Below are positions 41,959 to 56,853 of a stretch of 64,000 nt of DNA, piece after piece (within the stretch, counting starts at the first letter, position 1; each line of letters opens with the position of its first letter). This stretch comes from Puccinia triticina (lineage: Eukaryota; Basidiomycota; Pucciniomycetes; Pucciniales; Pucciniaceae). The notes under the pieces were generated by a model. The model searched no databases, was not told the origin of the DNA, and saw only the letters and a list, made by a program, of their open reading frames with translations. The stretch is from contig NC_070564.1 in assembly GCF_026914185.1 (NCBI RefSeq), positions 1 through 64,000 of the forward strand. The letters run 5' to 3'. Position numbers and translations under genes: made by a program.

Positions 41959-44097
41959 GTTTGTTAGCTTTTAGGTGCAAAAAATTCCTTCTTTGGATTG
42001 GGAACTTGGTGTCTGTTTGAGATCGGCGAGGTTACGGATTCCAAGGTTCTGAGGCGGATGCGGCTAGCCGGTACCGGTTGCTCCCGGATCCACTAGGTTT
42101 TAGAATCTGGTTGCTGCGACCTTGACTGCGGAACGCGGCGGCCCATTTTGGCCAAGCGCCTTCCCCCTTGCTCACCAGTTCCATCCCGCGCTTCCGCGCG
42201 GAGCGGCGCCTCTTGAGTTTACGCGTCTTGGACTAGACCCACCTCCCGCTTTGCTCCCAGTAAGCACCCATGAAATTCCAAGGTATCCCAAAGACAAAAA
42301 TCAAATATAATTTGAACACCTCTGAGTTTGAATTATATTCAAATGTAATTCAAAAATTATTTGAAGAGACTTCACGCTTTGTTCAAAGTCTCCACCCAAT
42401 CAATATTCAAAGTCATTGGCCCATTGGATTGCATCCGATGGGTGTTTGAAAGGACTTCAAACACTCAGTTTGAACTCACTTGGTCAACTAGTTTGACTAA
42501 GTTGGTGACATCCCTTCTTGCTGGGGGGGAGTTCAAAGAATCTTTGATTGAACTTCGGAAGACTTTTGATCTTGTGCTTCCGTGGTGTAGACTGAAGGAG
42601 TGAAACGTGCAAGCTCAGGGCCTGTACCATGGGCTTCAATTTGGAAAAATTCTTACTTTTGTTACCCTCTACAGAAAAAGTGAAAACTAGGGGAGGGTCC
42701 AATTGTTGAAATTTTTCACATTTGGGCTCAGGACTAAATTTTGGCCAAGGTCAGTTTTATTTCTAAGAAGTTTTGGGAGAAATGAAAATGAAAAATTTCA
42801 ATTTTCATGCCCTACGGTACAGGCCCTCAGTGCTTCTGAGATGCGCTCAATACAATACAACTTACGGGCCATCCCTACATACTAGGCCTGAGTGGACTTA
42901 TCATCCATTATCTTGTTGCAAGCAACCTTTTGTTAAAACAAAAGTTGGCAAGTCTCTGGGGTTGGAAGTCCAAGCTGCACAAGACTGAGATATGCGTCAT
43001 TCTGAGACGAAGGCGTAAGCTCGACATCTTAATTGCTCGGATGAGGACCCGGCAATGGGCATTCGTTCTATTCTTCAAGTGATAAGAAGAGATGTCTGCA
43101 TTCTCTTCTCCAAGTGAAAAGAGATGAAACTCTGCCTCATTAGAAATTCTCAATGATAGTCGCGCTTTAGAGTTTTTTGTGCATCTTTCAACAAGTTTTT
43201 CCGCTTACAAGTGTCAGGCGCGCAAATCATGGCTATCTACTTTCACCGATTGACGCGCCTGCAGCTAATTTGAGAAGTCGCTTCTATGAGTGCTTGAGTT
43301 AGTCAAGACCCCAAACTTCGTACATCATCGCCATCAGTGACTTGGAACTGGATGTCAAAAGAAGTATGGTAGATTATTGAGTCAATTGGTTGGATCTTCT
43401 CGTTAATGTTTTTCCACCTTCTATTTTCAAAGGCTGGCAGCTCATTACGATGGCCTGCAAACGCCTGTCAACATGTGCTTGACCAGCACTGATGCAGAAT
43501 AATCACAGATTGATCAAAATGCCTGAAATAAGATTACCACCATCGAAAACTAACAGGAAGGTAGATGCGGTCCTGTGGGGCTCGGAGTGAGTCTGATAAT
43601 TGTCCCCTCAATCGATACAAACTTCCAATATGTAAATAGTAAGCTCCAGAGTAACAGCTCGCCGCCTATTGCTGAGGACATCACCAGTACTGGAGCCTCT
43701 TGGACCAGCTTGAAGCCTACATACCAGAACACTGCACGAGGGGAAAACGCAGGAAAAAGCCTTACATAGTTTGCAAACTTTCCCGTTTTCCATAGAATAT
43801 GATCGCCATGATTGAGGATTAAGTTTTGCAGCACATACTCTAGCAACGGGGAGGTTTATATCCAAATCCGACCCCCAACGAAATTTACATACATGGTCCG
43901 AATTCCTGCGAGGTGGCTAGCATCTTCCTGCATCCTTGCAGATGAGCTTCTGCAAGCGGTATAAAGTCTTCGCAAGGCGCCCGGTTTTCACCAGTTTCCT
44001 AGGCCCCTGGACACCAGTTGCACAAATCTGACCTTCCGTTAACGCAAGAGTCAACCAGATTGTACAGGATAGCTATCCCCGCCCGAAGCGATCCACA
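41959..44097. other. Intergenic region with one MITE
   Basis: Apart from the MITE at 42618-42826 I see no supported gene. A minus-strand frame at 43550-43846 is hydrophobic ('GGELLLWSLLFTYWKF') and might be part of a small exon, but it has no partner exon that I can place. A/T-rich repeats with TTTGAA/TTCAAA occur at 42300-42500. Confidence 0.4.
42618..42826. mobile_element. 209-bp MITE, Harbinger/Tourist-like
   Basis: Imperfect terminal inverted repeats GGGCCTGTACCATGGGC / GCCCTACGGTACAGGCCC with a 3-bp duplication TCA (42615-42617, 42827-42829). No coding capacity. Size, GGGCCTGT ends and a 3-bp duplication fit PIF/Harbinger-type MITEs, although TCA is not the usual TWA. Confidence 0.6.
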
Positions 44098-45717
<1,620 letters not shown>

Positions 45718-47470
45718 TCCTGAAAAATCACCCCGAAGCCTTTTTCCAGAATCCGGTCGTCTGCATCTCAGTTCGCCACTCAGGCGAACTACTGCTATCA
45801 AATATTTTAACTGAAAAAACTAGCTTATGGAATTAAACAGTCTAAATGTTACCCGGCGCAGATTAGTTGGTGCTGAAGTCCTCTTCAGAGATTGATAAAG
45901 ACTGCCCGAATCGAATCCCCTTTTATTGTTTAGCTGTTAGCTTCCATTATACGTGTCTTTTATCCATGATAGCGAGTGGTAATAAACTCTATTATTCCCT
46001 CAGAAAGATGCGAAATTCCTGGAAATTAAAACAAATCTCCAGTCTCGAGAGTGAGAAATCAGCAATATCTTTGGTGGATTGACCGAAGAACATAGGCACG
46101 GAATTTAAACTGGATGCTGGAAATGTTTTCAAGTTGAAATTCCAAAAACTTGAGAATTCAACAATCTCCCTTGAAATTTTTCTATGTTGAATTACTGCAA
46201 GTGGCTACGTTTCTTCGATCATTCTTCCGCTGATAAAGCCGATCTCGACTCAAGGATACAAGCAATTCTGTCAAAAGAAAAGAGGCCATATTTGAGGTTT
46301 CTTTAAATCAATTCTCAGTTGCCCGAATTCCCTACTTTAACTTAGGATTTATGTTTTGAAAATACTCAATAATATTGTTGGGCACACTGTTCCCGGCATG
46401 TACAGCCAATCCGGACCCTTGAAAACGCACCAAAGTTCTATGCGGCAGTTTCTGAAAAGGCATGGAAATTGGACACAGATTTCTTGAACAATATTCCACC
46501 TTGATTTAACGGTATGCTCATCATCAACCCAGAAACCGCCATTAAAAAAGATTTCTTGACCATCTCTTTTTGGCTCACCTTGGATCGTGAATGAAAGAAG
46601 GCTGTACAAACTTGCCCTGGTCCTCTCGGCTCTTGAGCTCATCTCGCCAATTGGAAGGCTACCTTGAACCTTTCTTATACCGTGCCCTGCAAGCTGTCTA
46701 CTGCGAAAAATGAAAAAGGCTTCTGATCAACTATGTATCATAGAAATTTCCAACCTGGAAGATTTCCAGGATTGCTATCCAATTTTTGCTTTAGTTGCAG
46801 AACACTGCCCTGATTACCAACCAGTGTTTGCAGCATGGCAGTAAAAAAATGTTTTCAAATTGACCAATAAAATCATCATCGACTATCATCACAAAAGTCT
46901 ATGCTCCATTCTTCCCCCTCGACAACATTCTTAGTTTGATTGTGCAAGAGTTAACATTGTTATGGAAGCATAGGGAGCGGTGACAGTCAATTCTATGTTT
47001 CCAGTGATGCGATGGGCTGCTTACTGGATGCATTGGCCGGCGAAATCGAGAATAGATGGTTTCTGATGGTCAGGGCATCGGTCTGTTACTTTCGAAATTG
47101 GGGCATCGACGCGATCCGCCTCGATTCGCGGATGCTGCGGCTGCTGCGTCGTCAAGCAGCGATCGAGCCGTTTTGCTTGTGGTTTTGCTTCGGAAAAAAA
47201 CCCATTTTAAACTGTTTGTTTATTTATTTCCGTGATATAAAAAATCCAAAATTAAAACCGGCGTCCGGTCGCCCAAAACTCCACGAACCAGGTCCCCTCT
47301 TCGCCTCCTGTTGACCGTTCCCCCCACTCGGAGTCCACTCACGCCCAGAAAAAGTTTTATCCATCCGCAACGCAGAACATTTCGGCTTTTCTAGTCGTTC
47401 TCGTCCTATCGTCCTACTCTCCCCTTCCCCCTTCTTAAAGCACATAGAAATACGAACCCCTTGTCTCAAC
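45718..47470. other. Intergenic region between SDR and eEF3
   Basis: No gene is supported. A 97-codon minus-strand frame at 46349-46642 has no recognisable feature. Toward eEF3 there is a TATA-like 'GATATAAAAAA' at about 47234, and a pyrimidine-rich leader (47395-47450) just before the ATG, as is common at highly expressed fungal genes. Confidence 0.5.
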
Positions 47471-50400
47471 ATGTCTACACCCGCTGATGAAGCCAAGGTA
47501 ACCGTCATCTCACTCTCCTTTTCCCCTTCGATTGAGCCCAGCTTTCTATATTTTCCTGATCAACTTTGCAGACTCCTCACGCTGACGCAACCATATCTGA
47601 TTCCTTTCTTTCTAGCTCGATATCAACGTTCTGCTGACGAACACTGACAAAGCCGCCCGAGATGCTGCTGTCACCGAGCTGGTGAACATTGTCAAGGTGC
47701 GCCTGTTCGGTGATTCATCTGTTCCCACTGCATCGAACGTTATGCTGATCTTGTTTGTAACTAGACCGAAGGTCCTCAAGCCTTCGTCCGGCTAGGTCTT
47801 GCCGAAGCCATCCTAAAGGGCCTCCGAGACAAGAAAAATGCATCTGCTCGTGAAGGTGCCTGCACTTTACTATCCGAGCTGTGCACTCAGGGCGTCGGCC
47901 ACGCGGTCGAACCTTTCGTCCTTGCCCATGGCGACCACCAGGTGCTCAACGAGCTCCTTGAAGCCCTGGGCGACAAGTTACCCGCCGTTTCCGAAGCCGC
48001 CTTGGCTGCCTTGAACAGCCTCGTCAAGATCATGACTCCATGGGCTCTTCATCTGATCCTCCCAGTTTTGCTAAACCAAATCGCCACCGCTGGTAAGTGG
48101 CAAGTCAAGACTGGCGCCCTCAAGGTCTTGGACGTCTTGGTCATCAGTGCCGCCGACCAAATGGCCAAGGCCATGCCCGAAATCGTACCCATATTGGCCG
48201 CTGCGATCTGGGATACCAAGGCTGATGTCAAGAAAGCTGCCCGTAGCTCTTTGACCAAATCTTGCGCGGTGAGTTGGCTAATTGTTATTGACTTGTCTCC
48301 TGTGAACTTCGTGATGACACACGCTCACACTCCCTCCTATATTTCCCAGCTTGTCTCCAACAAAGACATTGAGAAGTTCATTCCAGCACTTATCTCCGCG
48401 TTGATCAATCCCGTCGAAGAGGTGCCCAAATGCATCCAGCTCCTCGCGGCCACAACTTTCGTTTCCGAGGTTGATGCCCCAACGTTATCTTTGATGGTTC
48501 CTTTGCTCACCCGTGGATGTAACGAAAGGCCCACTGCAACCAAGCGAAAAGTTGCTGTTATCACCGACAACATGGCCAAACTTGTCGATTCTGAGGTCAC
48601 CGTCCGTCCCTTCATCCCCCAACTCCTTCCTGCTCTGATCAAGATGGCCGAAGTCACTGGTGACCCCGAAGCTCGAGGGGTCGTCAACAAAGCGATCGCT
48701 ACTGTACGCCAAGTTGGAAATGTCCCGGCCGATTCCGATGGGACCAATATGCCTCCTCTCAAGAAGCACTCTCCCGCAGATGTTGCCAAGGCAGTCGTTG
48801 CTGCTATCAAGAAGGCTGGTGGCCCGACTCAACGAGCCGGCACCAATGTTGACTCGCCGCTCGTTGTTTACATATCCGAAATTGGAGCTGCTTTGGTTAA
48901 CGCCCGCAACTACGAAGTCACTGAATGGGACTCTGCTTTGATTCCCTATGCCACACTCGCTCTCCCACCTTCGATTGCGACTGAGAAGGCAGCTGGTGTC
49001 GTCCGGGAGGTTCTTGAACAATCGGCCAAGGAGGAGGGCGATACCGTCGAGGTTTTCGAGGACGAAGAGGAAGGTGAAGACCTGTGTAACTGTACCTTCT
49101 CTCTTGCTTATGGTGCCAAGATTCTTCTCAATACGGCCACCCTTCGCCTGAAAAGAGGTCACCGATACGGTCTTTGTGGAAGGAATGGTTCCGGAAAATC
49201 CACCCTCATGGTAAGTTATCTTCGAAAGACCTTCGACCGTAGCGTTGTTTAACTGTTTTTGTGTTTTGTTTAACAGCGAGCCATTCACAATGGTCAAGTC
49301 GAAGGTTTCCCATCGCCGGAAGAAGTGCGAACGTTCTATGTTGAGCACGACATTGATGGCTCCGAGGCCGAGATTGCCATCATTGATTGGATAGATGCTG
49401 ATGCTCGTATCCAAGCAACCCGAGAAGAAAAGTCAAAAGCCTTGGCGGAGGTCGGATTTTCGCCTGATCGTCAGGGTCATGCCATCGGCTCCCTTTCCGG
49501 TGGCTGGAAAATGAAGCTGGCCCTCGCCCGAGCTATCCTTTTCAAAGCAGACATTTTGCTGCTTGATGAACCTACGAATCACTTGGACGTTCTTAATGTG
49601 CAATGGCTCATGGACTATTTGAAGTCTCTCGAGACCTGTACCTCGATCATCGTATCTCACGATTCGGGCTTCTTGGACAACGTGTGTACCGATATCCTTC
49701 ATCTAAACAGGTTCAAGATCAAACGTTACCCCGGAAACCTGCAAGCCTTTGTTCAACGTGTTCCTGAAGCCAAAGCCTACTACGAGCTCTCAGCTTTGGA
49801 AGAATACCAATTCAAGTTCCCTGATCCGCCGTACTTGGATGGTGTTAAGACCAAAGAAAAGGCGTTGATGAAAATGAAAAAGGTCGGGTTTCAGTATCCA
49901 ACTTCGGATACCCAACAGCTCTACGACGTTACCTTGCAGGTGTCTCTCAGCTCTCGTGTCGCAGTACTAGGCCCCAATGGTGCAGGCAAGTCGACTCTTG
50001 TCAAGCTGCTCATCGGTCAGCTAGAGCCCAACAAGGGCGGTGATGTCTGGAAGCACCCTAACTTGGTTATCGGATACGTGGCACAACACGCCTTTCGTAA
50101 GTGAAGATCTCATTCTTATCCTTACCCATGATCCTAAACTATTGTGCTTGTTTAGATCACATCGATAACCACCTCGACGAGACACCTCTCGAGTACCTTC
50201 TCCAGCGCTACCAGACGGGAGAAGACTTGGAAGAACTCCAATCAGCGAACCGAAAGTTGACCCCCGAAGAGGAGAAAAAGATGAAGGAGGGTGCAATTGT
50301 TGTTGTCGAAGGCCAAAAACGGATTATCGAGGATATTACTAACCGTAAGAAACTGAAACAATCATTTGAATACGAGTGTAACTTCAAGGGACTCTCTTCA

Positions 50401-51242
50401 TCCGAAAACATCTGGCTCTCCCGTGACGAGCTCATCAAACGAGGTTTCGAAAAGAAGATCTTGGAGGTCGATAGCCGTGAGGCCCAGAAGGCTGGTCTGC
50501 TCCGACCGCTAGTCCGAAAGGAAATCGAAAACCACATGAGCATGTTTGGATTGGAACCCGAATTCGTCACCCACAACGTAAGCTCGTCTAGTATCACTTG
50601 GCAGAGTGCGTCTGTTGACTGGCTGGTCTTTTCTTTTCTGTGTAGACCATGCGAGGTCTTTCTGGAGGCCAAAAGGTCAAAGTCGTGCTGGCGGCTGCAA
50701 CATGGCGACGTCCTCACGTAGTTATTTTGGATGAGCCGACCAACTACTTGGACCGTGAATCGCTTGCTGCTCTGATCGAATCTTTGAAGACGTTCGAAGG
50801 AGGTGTCTTGGTTATCACTCACAACGTGCGTTCTTCTCACAATAAATACCATCGATATGCACAGAGCAACTGATTCTTGAATGCGCTACAGCGAGAATTC
50901 TCTGAATCGATCTGTTCCGAAGTATGGGCCATGAGAGATGGTTACCTGGAGGCCTCCGGACACAATTGGACCGAGGGCCAAGGTTCCGGGCCAAGAATCG
51001 ACAAGGCCAAGGACGAAGAAGAGGAACACTTCGATGCCCTGGGGAACAAGATCGAAGCCCCCAAGAAAGTCAAGAAACTGACGTCCAAGGAGGAGCGCAA
51101 GAAGAAGAAAGAGCGTATGGCCCGCCAGAAAGCTGGTTTGGGTTCGGATGAGGAGGGTGTAAGTCGTCGCTCCCACCTCATGCTTCCAGTTTGATTGCTA
51201 CGAGTCTATGCTGATACTGGTCTCATTTTCTAGGACTTCTGA
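47471..51242 (+). CDS. Translation elongation factor 3 (eEF3), 9 exons
   Basis: Exons 47471-47497, 47616-47696, 47765-48268, 48350-49210, 49277-50096, 50156-50577, 50646-50825, 50892-51158 and 51234-51242 total 3171 nt (1056 residues; the yeast protein has 1044). Order: N-terminal HEAT repeats (about residues 1-320), a helical linker, ABC domain 1 with Walker A 'GRNGSGKST' (about 482-490), signature '[10 protein letters not shown]' (about 564) and Walker B '[11 protein letters not shown]'. ABC domain 2 follows, with Walker A 'GPNGAGKST' (about 724), a chromodomain-like insert, signature 'LSGGQKVKV' and '[11 protein letters not shown]', then a basic Lys-rich tail. It is a ribosome-bound ATPase that promotes release of E-site tRNA at each elongation cycle. 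All key residues are present and the splice phases agree. It is the clearest single-copy gene of the window. Confidence 0.97.
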
Positions 51243-51784
51243 TCGATCAGCACTCAGGATGACCATCGAACATAGGTGTTTCTTCCTCAGGACGGCTTTT
51301 TTAACTGATACAACTATTTGCCTACCCATTTGATACACTCAATTCCCCATTTGTTGGTTTCCTTTCATACTGTTTCTCACACATCCATCGCACACACATT
51401 ACAACATAGAAGGTATTTTGGATTAAGTCTTGTGTGCTGCGGAAAGTCGGTCCTGTTTGTCCGTTCAATCACTATATTAACGATTCCACTTGTTTACGAT
51501 TGGAAATGAGATGCTGGCTGGTGACCCCCTCTGAGCTCATCTCGGCACACTACATAGCCAAACTGCATGTTTTTTCTGCTGATCAACATAATCCCGACGC
51601 GTCTTTTGCTACAAGAACAAGTGGGAGAAATCCGCAATTTCCCCAGTGAATTGTTGCATGTTTGTACAAAGCATTGTCTTCATTGTGAGACAATCGTCCC
51701 ATTAGCATCTACAGCAAGGCAACCTTTGGCCTGAGATGATGACATTCGAACATGCGCAAAAAAGATGATGCCCAAGCCTGAGTA
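51243..51784. other. eEF3 3' flank
   Basis: AT-rich 3' untranslated and intergenic sequence up to the hAT target duplication. No gene is seen. Confidence 0.5.
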
Positions 51785-51792
51785 GACCAACC

Positions 51793-54747
51793 TAACGATG
51801 GCTAACGGGCGGGCTCGGGCCGCCCACAGGCCAGCCCGGCTAAGCCCGGAGGCTTAGCTGACTGGCTGGGCCGGGCCATTGTGATACAAACTGCTGCCCG
51901 GCCCAAACCCATTTCATAAACGGGCGGCTGATGGGCTGCCCGTGGGCCCCCAACGGGCTCTGTGATATTGGGCCGCCCATGGGCCACCTACTATATGATC
52001 AATTTTGTTATTATACATACTTGCAGGCCTTTTTTAAAAGGAGAAAAAAAACCTGTGTAATATTTTTACTATATGGCTTTTTTACTTGTACATACTTTCA
52101 GGCTTTTTTTTTTTAAAAAAAAAGGAAAACAGCGTGTATAATATTGGTAGTCTTGTAACTTGTTTGATTTTAAAGAAGAAAAAATACCAATCTCAGTGCT
52201 CAATTCTGGATGCCTTGATCCAGTCTTGGGTACACAACAACACATCAACGGTTTCATTATTGAGGCACATGCAATAATTGTCCAGGACACAGCCGCTAGT
52301 CGGAAAAGCCGACTCAGACGCCACAGAAGTCATTGGAATCATCAGCATGATTCTGGCGAATTGGGATAAGGAGCGGAATTGAGGTGCGTTTCCTTCCCAC
52401 CAGCAAAGAACATTGAACTCGTCGTCCCTGTTGTTGATCACATTTTGTTCTTCAAGGTATAAGTCCAATTTGGCCCCAGGAGCATTGGCTTGAAAGCCAG
52501 ACATTGTGCCAGCCATGTACTGGTTGAACCCTGAGAGATCCTCATTGATCTTCTTCACTTTGCCCGTTGGGTTTGCCAGAGTGCTTGGCTCGGGAACAGC
52601 TTGTGGTGGAGGGACAAACTGGTTCCAGAGCGATAGCAAGGCCAATCTCACCTTCCCCAAGAAACTGTTGGCCTCTGAAGGTGGAAGGCCTTGCTGGTCA
52701 AGGCTGTACCAGAGATATTGGATTTTGTATCACGGGTCAAGAACGAGTCGGATGGCTGTGAGATCTTTGGCTGGTTCCCAGTATTTATTGAATTTTTGCT
52801 TCATGGGTATTACCATCTTGGACAGCCAAGTATGCACTTCGTTGGCAGTGGCGGGAGGTTCGATGTAGGCCAAGATTTCCTTCTCAATTGCAATCATGGC
52901 ACAGTACGCATGGTTAATCGTTGGGTACTGTGACCCGCTCAATACAACAGTGGCTGGATAATAGATTTGAGAGAAAAATAGAATGATCAATTCATAAGCC
53001 CGAGGTGAGAAATAAAGGAAATCACTTGCCCTGGTAGAATGGTTCAAGGAACTGTTGAATCACATTGAGCTCCTCCCATTGAGGCTCGCTTGGGCAAGAA
53101 TCAAATTTGTTGTCTTTGAGTTCAAGTTGCTGGAAGGCCAGCTTGCATGGGATCAACGACTCAATCATTAAGAAGGTGGTGTTCCATCTCGTTGGGACGT
53201 CCTTAGAAGGGTGTTTCATCTTCTCATCGAGGTTGACTGCAACAAGTGCCTTCTCAAAGGCGTCCATCCGCAAAGAAGACCCATGGATGTAGTGCACACT
53301 CGTGCAAAGTCATTCAACAGTGGTACCAACAACCTTCAGGCTGTCTTTAACAACTAGATTGATAACGTGGGCCAAGCAACGGACGTGGAAGTAGGGTGAC
53401 GTCGGAGTAGGAGTTGAGCTGGTGGCAGAGCAATCAGTGATTAATTGATGGAGTCAAATCATAGCCGGGGTGTTGTTGGCTGTGTTGTCAAGGGTCACAA
53501 AAGCAAGCTTGTTGATGATCTTCCAATTGTTGACAACTTGGAAGAGGCGGTCAGATATCGCATGGCCAGAGTGTGGAGGTGGGAGAGGCCGGAAACTTAT
53601 GATTTGCTTGCTGAGTTCCCAGTTCTTTGTGATGTAGTGGGCAGTTATGACCATGTACCTGGTCAAATCCAAGGCGGTCCGCATGTTGGTTGTTAGAGAG
53701 ATCATGCTTGACTTGGCCATCTTAGCCATTTCAATGTTCTTCATGCTGCTGTAGATACTGAGGCAATCACTTCAGACAGCCTTGCGATGGGGCATTGTGA
53801 AGTTAGGCTGAGCTGATTCCATAAACTCGCGGAATCCAATGTGATCGGCCATTGCAAACGGATACTTGTGCTCAATTATAGCTTTACAAAAATTTTCTCA
53901 AGTTTTTTCTTGAGAAAAAATCCAGACCCGCTTGCTAGTTGCTTGGGAGCTGGTGAAGCTGAGGAGACCTTGCCTTGGTTGAACGACTGCCCCATTTTCC
54001 ACAGCACACCGTTCCGAGTGCCTTTGTAGATGGTTTGTTCCTGCGGATGATTGAGCTGAGAGTTTGATGTGGCAGTAATTGCATTCTGCCTTTGATACAC
54101 CACCTGTTTAAGAATAAGAGGGGGTGTATCAAAGGTCAGTCTCAAATAATAACTCTTGACACTGATATGATCGGAGGGGAAAAGATACGTAGTAATTTAA
54201 ATCTAAAATTACCTTCATTGACCTTCTTGAAGTGGGTCCACACCTTGCTGGTGAGCTTGCGCTTGTTCAGCAAGCTTCCTTTGGCTTCTTGGGATTCACT
54301 CTGACTTTTGGGGGGAGGTGGGCCGTCGTGGGTAGGTGGCTGGCGACAAGTTTGCGTGCAAGTGACCTGAGGCTGCTGTGAAGAAGGTGTTTCTGGTTCA
54401 GATCTCTTGGCGACGTGTATGTCTTGACTTTGGGATTGGCCTTTGTCATTGGACAAGTCGTGGATTACCGTTGACCTCAGCATTAGGGGCTGGGGGTGGT
54501 TGCTGGAGCGGTGCCGGGTTGATCTGGTCAAGTCCGGCATTGGAACCAAGACGTCCCCCCTCCTCTCCAGCAGCAGGGCCCCAATTGGAGGTAGCCCGCG
54601 GGCTACCTGCGGGCCGCCCATTTAGATAATGGGTCTGACGGGCCGGGCCAAAACTCATTTTTTTTTGATAAAAACCTGCCTGGCCCGGGCCTGAATCCAC
54701 CCGGGTCCGGCCCGCCCGTTGGACAGCCCATTTGTTAGCCATCCTTA
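51793..54747 (-). mobile_element. hAT-1: hAT DNA transposon, 2955 bp, degenerate
   Basis: Ends TAACGATGGCTAACGGGCGG and complement-like GTTAGCCATCCTTA are flanked by GACCAACC (51785-51792) and GACCAAAC (54748-54755), an 8-bp duplication with one change. Subterminal zones are very rich in GGGC/GCCC. The minus strand encodes a broken hAT transposase. Confidence 0.88.
52193..54621 (-). pseudogene. hAT-1 transposase, frameshifted
   Basis: Pieces in order on the minus strand: an N-terminal low-complexity region and 'SKVWTHFKKVNEG' (54621-54200); an intron; a BED zinc finger starting at about 54105 ('AECNYCHIKLSA...GTNHLQRHSER', C-x2-C and H-x4-H); catalytic-core pieces (53744-53454, 'VTLDNTANNTP' holding an Asp); 'MKHPSKDVPTRWNTTFLMIESL' (53297-53022); 53047-52730; and a C-terminal hAT dimerisation region (52660-52193, 'SVASESAFPTSGCVLDNY'). 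Several frame changes and stops separate the pieces. A complete protein would cut and rejoin DNA at the TIRs; this copy should not. Confidence 0.8.
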
Positions 54748-54755
54748 GACCAAAC

Positions 54756-56845
54756 TGTTGCAAACATCCAGAGCTGATTTTAATTTGAGGATAGCCTCCC
54801 AAAGCAAATCACTACATTGCGGACAGTTGTGGATCTCCTTGTGGCCCTTCTAGGAGGTCGCTAAAATTCCAGGAATAAACGCAAGTCCATGAACAAGCTA
54901 ACTTAGTCCTGAATTCAGAGGGGAAGCAGGTGTCCCGCAAAGGGGGAAGGTCCCTGTGGGACTATGCCCTCCCTCTTAAAGAAAGAGGGACTTAGGCCCC
55001 AATTATAAACAAATTTTGAGTTTTATTTTGAAAGTATTCAAAAAGAATTTCAAAACAAAAATGAGATCAAAATGAAAGATTTTTGATTTTGAAATTTTCT
55101 CGTTGTGGTAAGCCAATCCTGAATATGGCACCAAAATCAAAAGTCTTTTCACCTCAATATAAACCTCTCTGGAATACTCAAGCACCCACCTCCCTTAAGG
55201 ATCAAGGCCAGGACAACTCATACCCATCAACAGGCCCCCCATTCTCTCTTCACCCTTTTTCCCCACCTTCTGGATACCCACCTACACCAACTCAGTGTTT
55301 CTCAAGCACCCAGCTAGGCACAAGTGGGAGAAAGTCACCCATCAGACAGAGCCAGACTATTAGGAAAGACCCTGAATATTCATCACCTTTTCCTCCCTTC
55401 CCAATCCAGAATAACAAACCCATCTTGGCATTAGCCACACATGTAATAACCATAGAGATTTCATCTTGGTTAACCCTTGTCCCCTTTGGTTCCTTCCCTT
55501 TTCAGCCACTCCTATGATATGTAATCCCTTTCTTCTGATGTTTCATTTTATCTCCACATTCCAGCCTCATTCCAGAACTTTCCATCCCCATAGCATTTTC
55601 AGCCTCAGCCCCTTGATTGAGATTTTTCACTGTTTCATCTCTTCTTCCAACCACAACTCAGCCCCATAATATTTTGTATATAGTCTGCCCTCTTTGGCCC
55701 TACCTTTTGTTCCCCATCAGATCCTGTCCCAGCAATCCAGATCACTGGTCACCATTCACTAGCCTAGCTTATGTCATTAAATCAGAGTGGACAAGCTTGA
55801 TAAGTCTATGCCAAATATATCAGGTTGGACAGACTTTACAGTACCTTTACCTTGCTATTAGATTAGTAGAAATTAAAACCTTAGACATACCTCAAGAATC
55901 CTCTATAGCCACCTTTCCTTAAGATTCCATACTCTTATATTCTTTCTCTTGTTCCCCTGAGAGGCAGCCCTTCAAGCACCAAATCCCTCTCAAGCTCTAT
56001 TCTTCCCTCAGAGTAGTTCCACATCATAAAATCTTCAAACAACAGGGTGCACACATAAACATTTGTGCATCCCTGAGCAAGTAGCCTGCCGGAGTGGGCA
56101 GGCAGGGGCAAGATGTCTGTGACACAGGCAAGCTGGATAGAATACAGCTTGCCTGTTCAGCCTTGGCTGAATGGTGTGACATTTAGCGCATCCCAGTTAA
56201 ACTAGGATGACTTCATCCTAGCCAAATATGGTGGCAGTGTAAATCCCTGGTGTGTTATTTATTCCTGTGTTTCTATGCAGAGAAATATAAAAATTTCCTT
56301 TTCTTCTTTATTAATTAGAAATATTGTAAAATTAACCCCAGAAATGGACTTTTCACACAAAAAAAACCTATAGTCACTCACTGGAATGACCCCTCTATCT
56401 CCACCGGTTTAGGAGTTACAAAGATTTCAACCTGTCACAGGGAATATTTCTCTTGCTTATTGTTCTTCAAGATGAATTTGCATTACATATGCATAATTTT
56501 GCTTGCATTTATAATCCCCTGTGGGGTTGTACCCTTTCTGTTGTAGGTAGCACCCTGGTTCTTTAGGGTAGGTCCCTTTGAGGCTGTGCTCCTGTCAAAC
56601 TATATGTTGTAGGGATGTACCCCATTAGCTATTTAGCCTACCAAAGCCTGTTCCCCTGGAGCAAAAATCCCTCACCCACAGGTATAAAAGGAGGCCTCTC
56701 TCCAGCCATTTATTCCTCATGCTGGCGATTCCCCCCACATCACACCAAATTATATACTACCTACAATTTCATATTATTACCCTTAATATAGGTGCAATAA
56801 AAGCCTAACACATTATTCACATCATCAATATAACAAGTGCCTAGT
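54756..56845. other. Mostly unassigned; one Pro/Ser-rich ORF and an LTR-like segment
   Basis: A 144-codon plus-strand frame at 55083-55517 (from an internal ATG, 'MAPKSKVFSPQYKPLW') is Pro/Ser/Gln-rich and may be a retroelement gag start, but has no diagnostic motif. At about 56640-56730, 'CCCCTGGAGCAAAAATCCC' followed by 'GTATAAAAGGAGGCCTCTC' closely resembles the promoter part of the Ty3-2 LTR, so an LTR relic probably lies around 56040-56845. Ends could not be fixed. Confidence 0.4.
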
Positions 56846-56853
56846 GCCAGTAC

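Noticed and set aside
46349..46642. Small minus-strand gene
   Set aside because: 97 codons with no domain, no supporting splice partner and no neighbour logic; left as intergenic.
48485..49414. 309-codon minus-strand frame
   Set aside because: It lies antisense to eEF3 exons and follows their codon structure.
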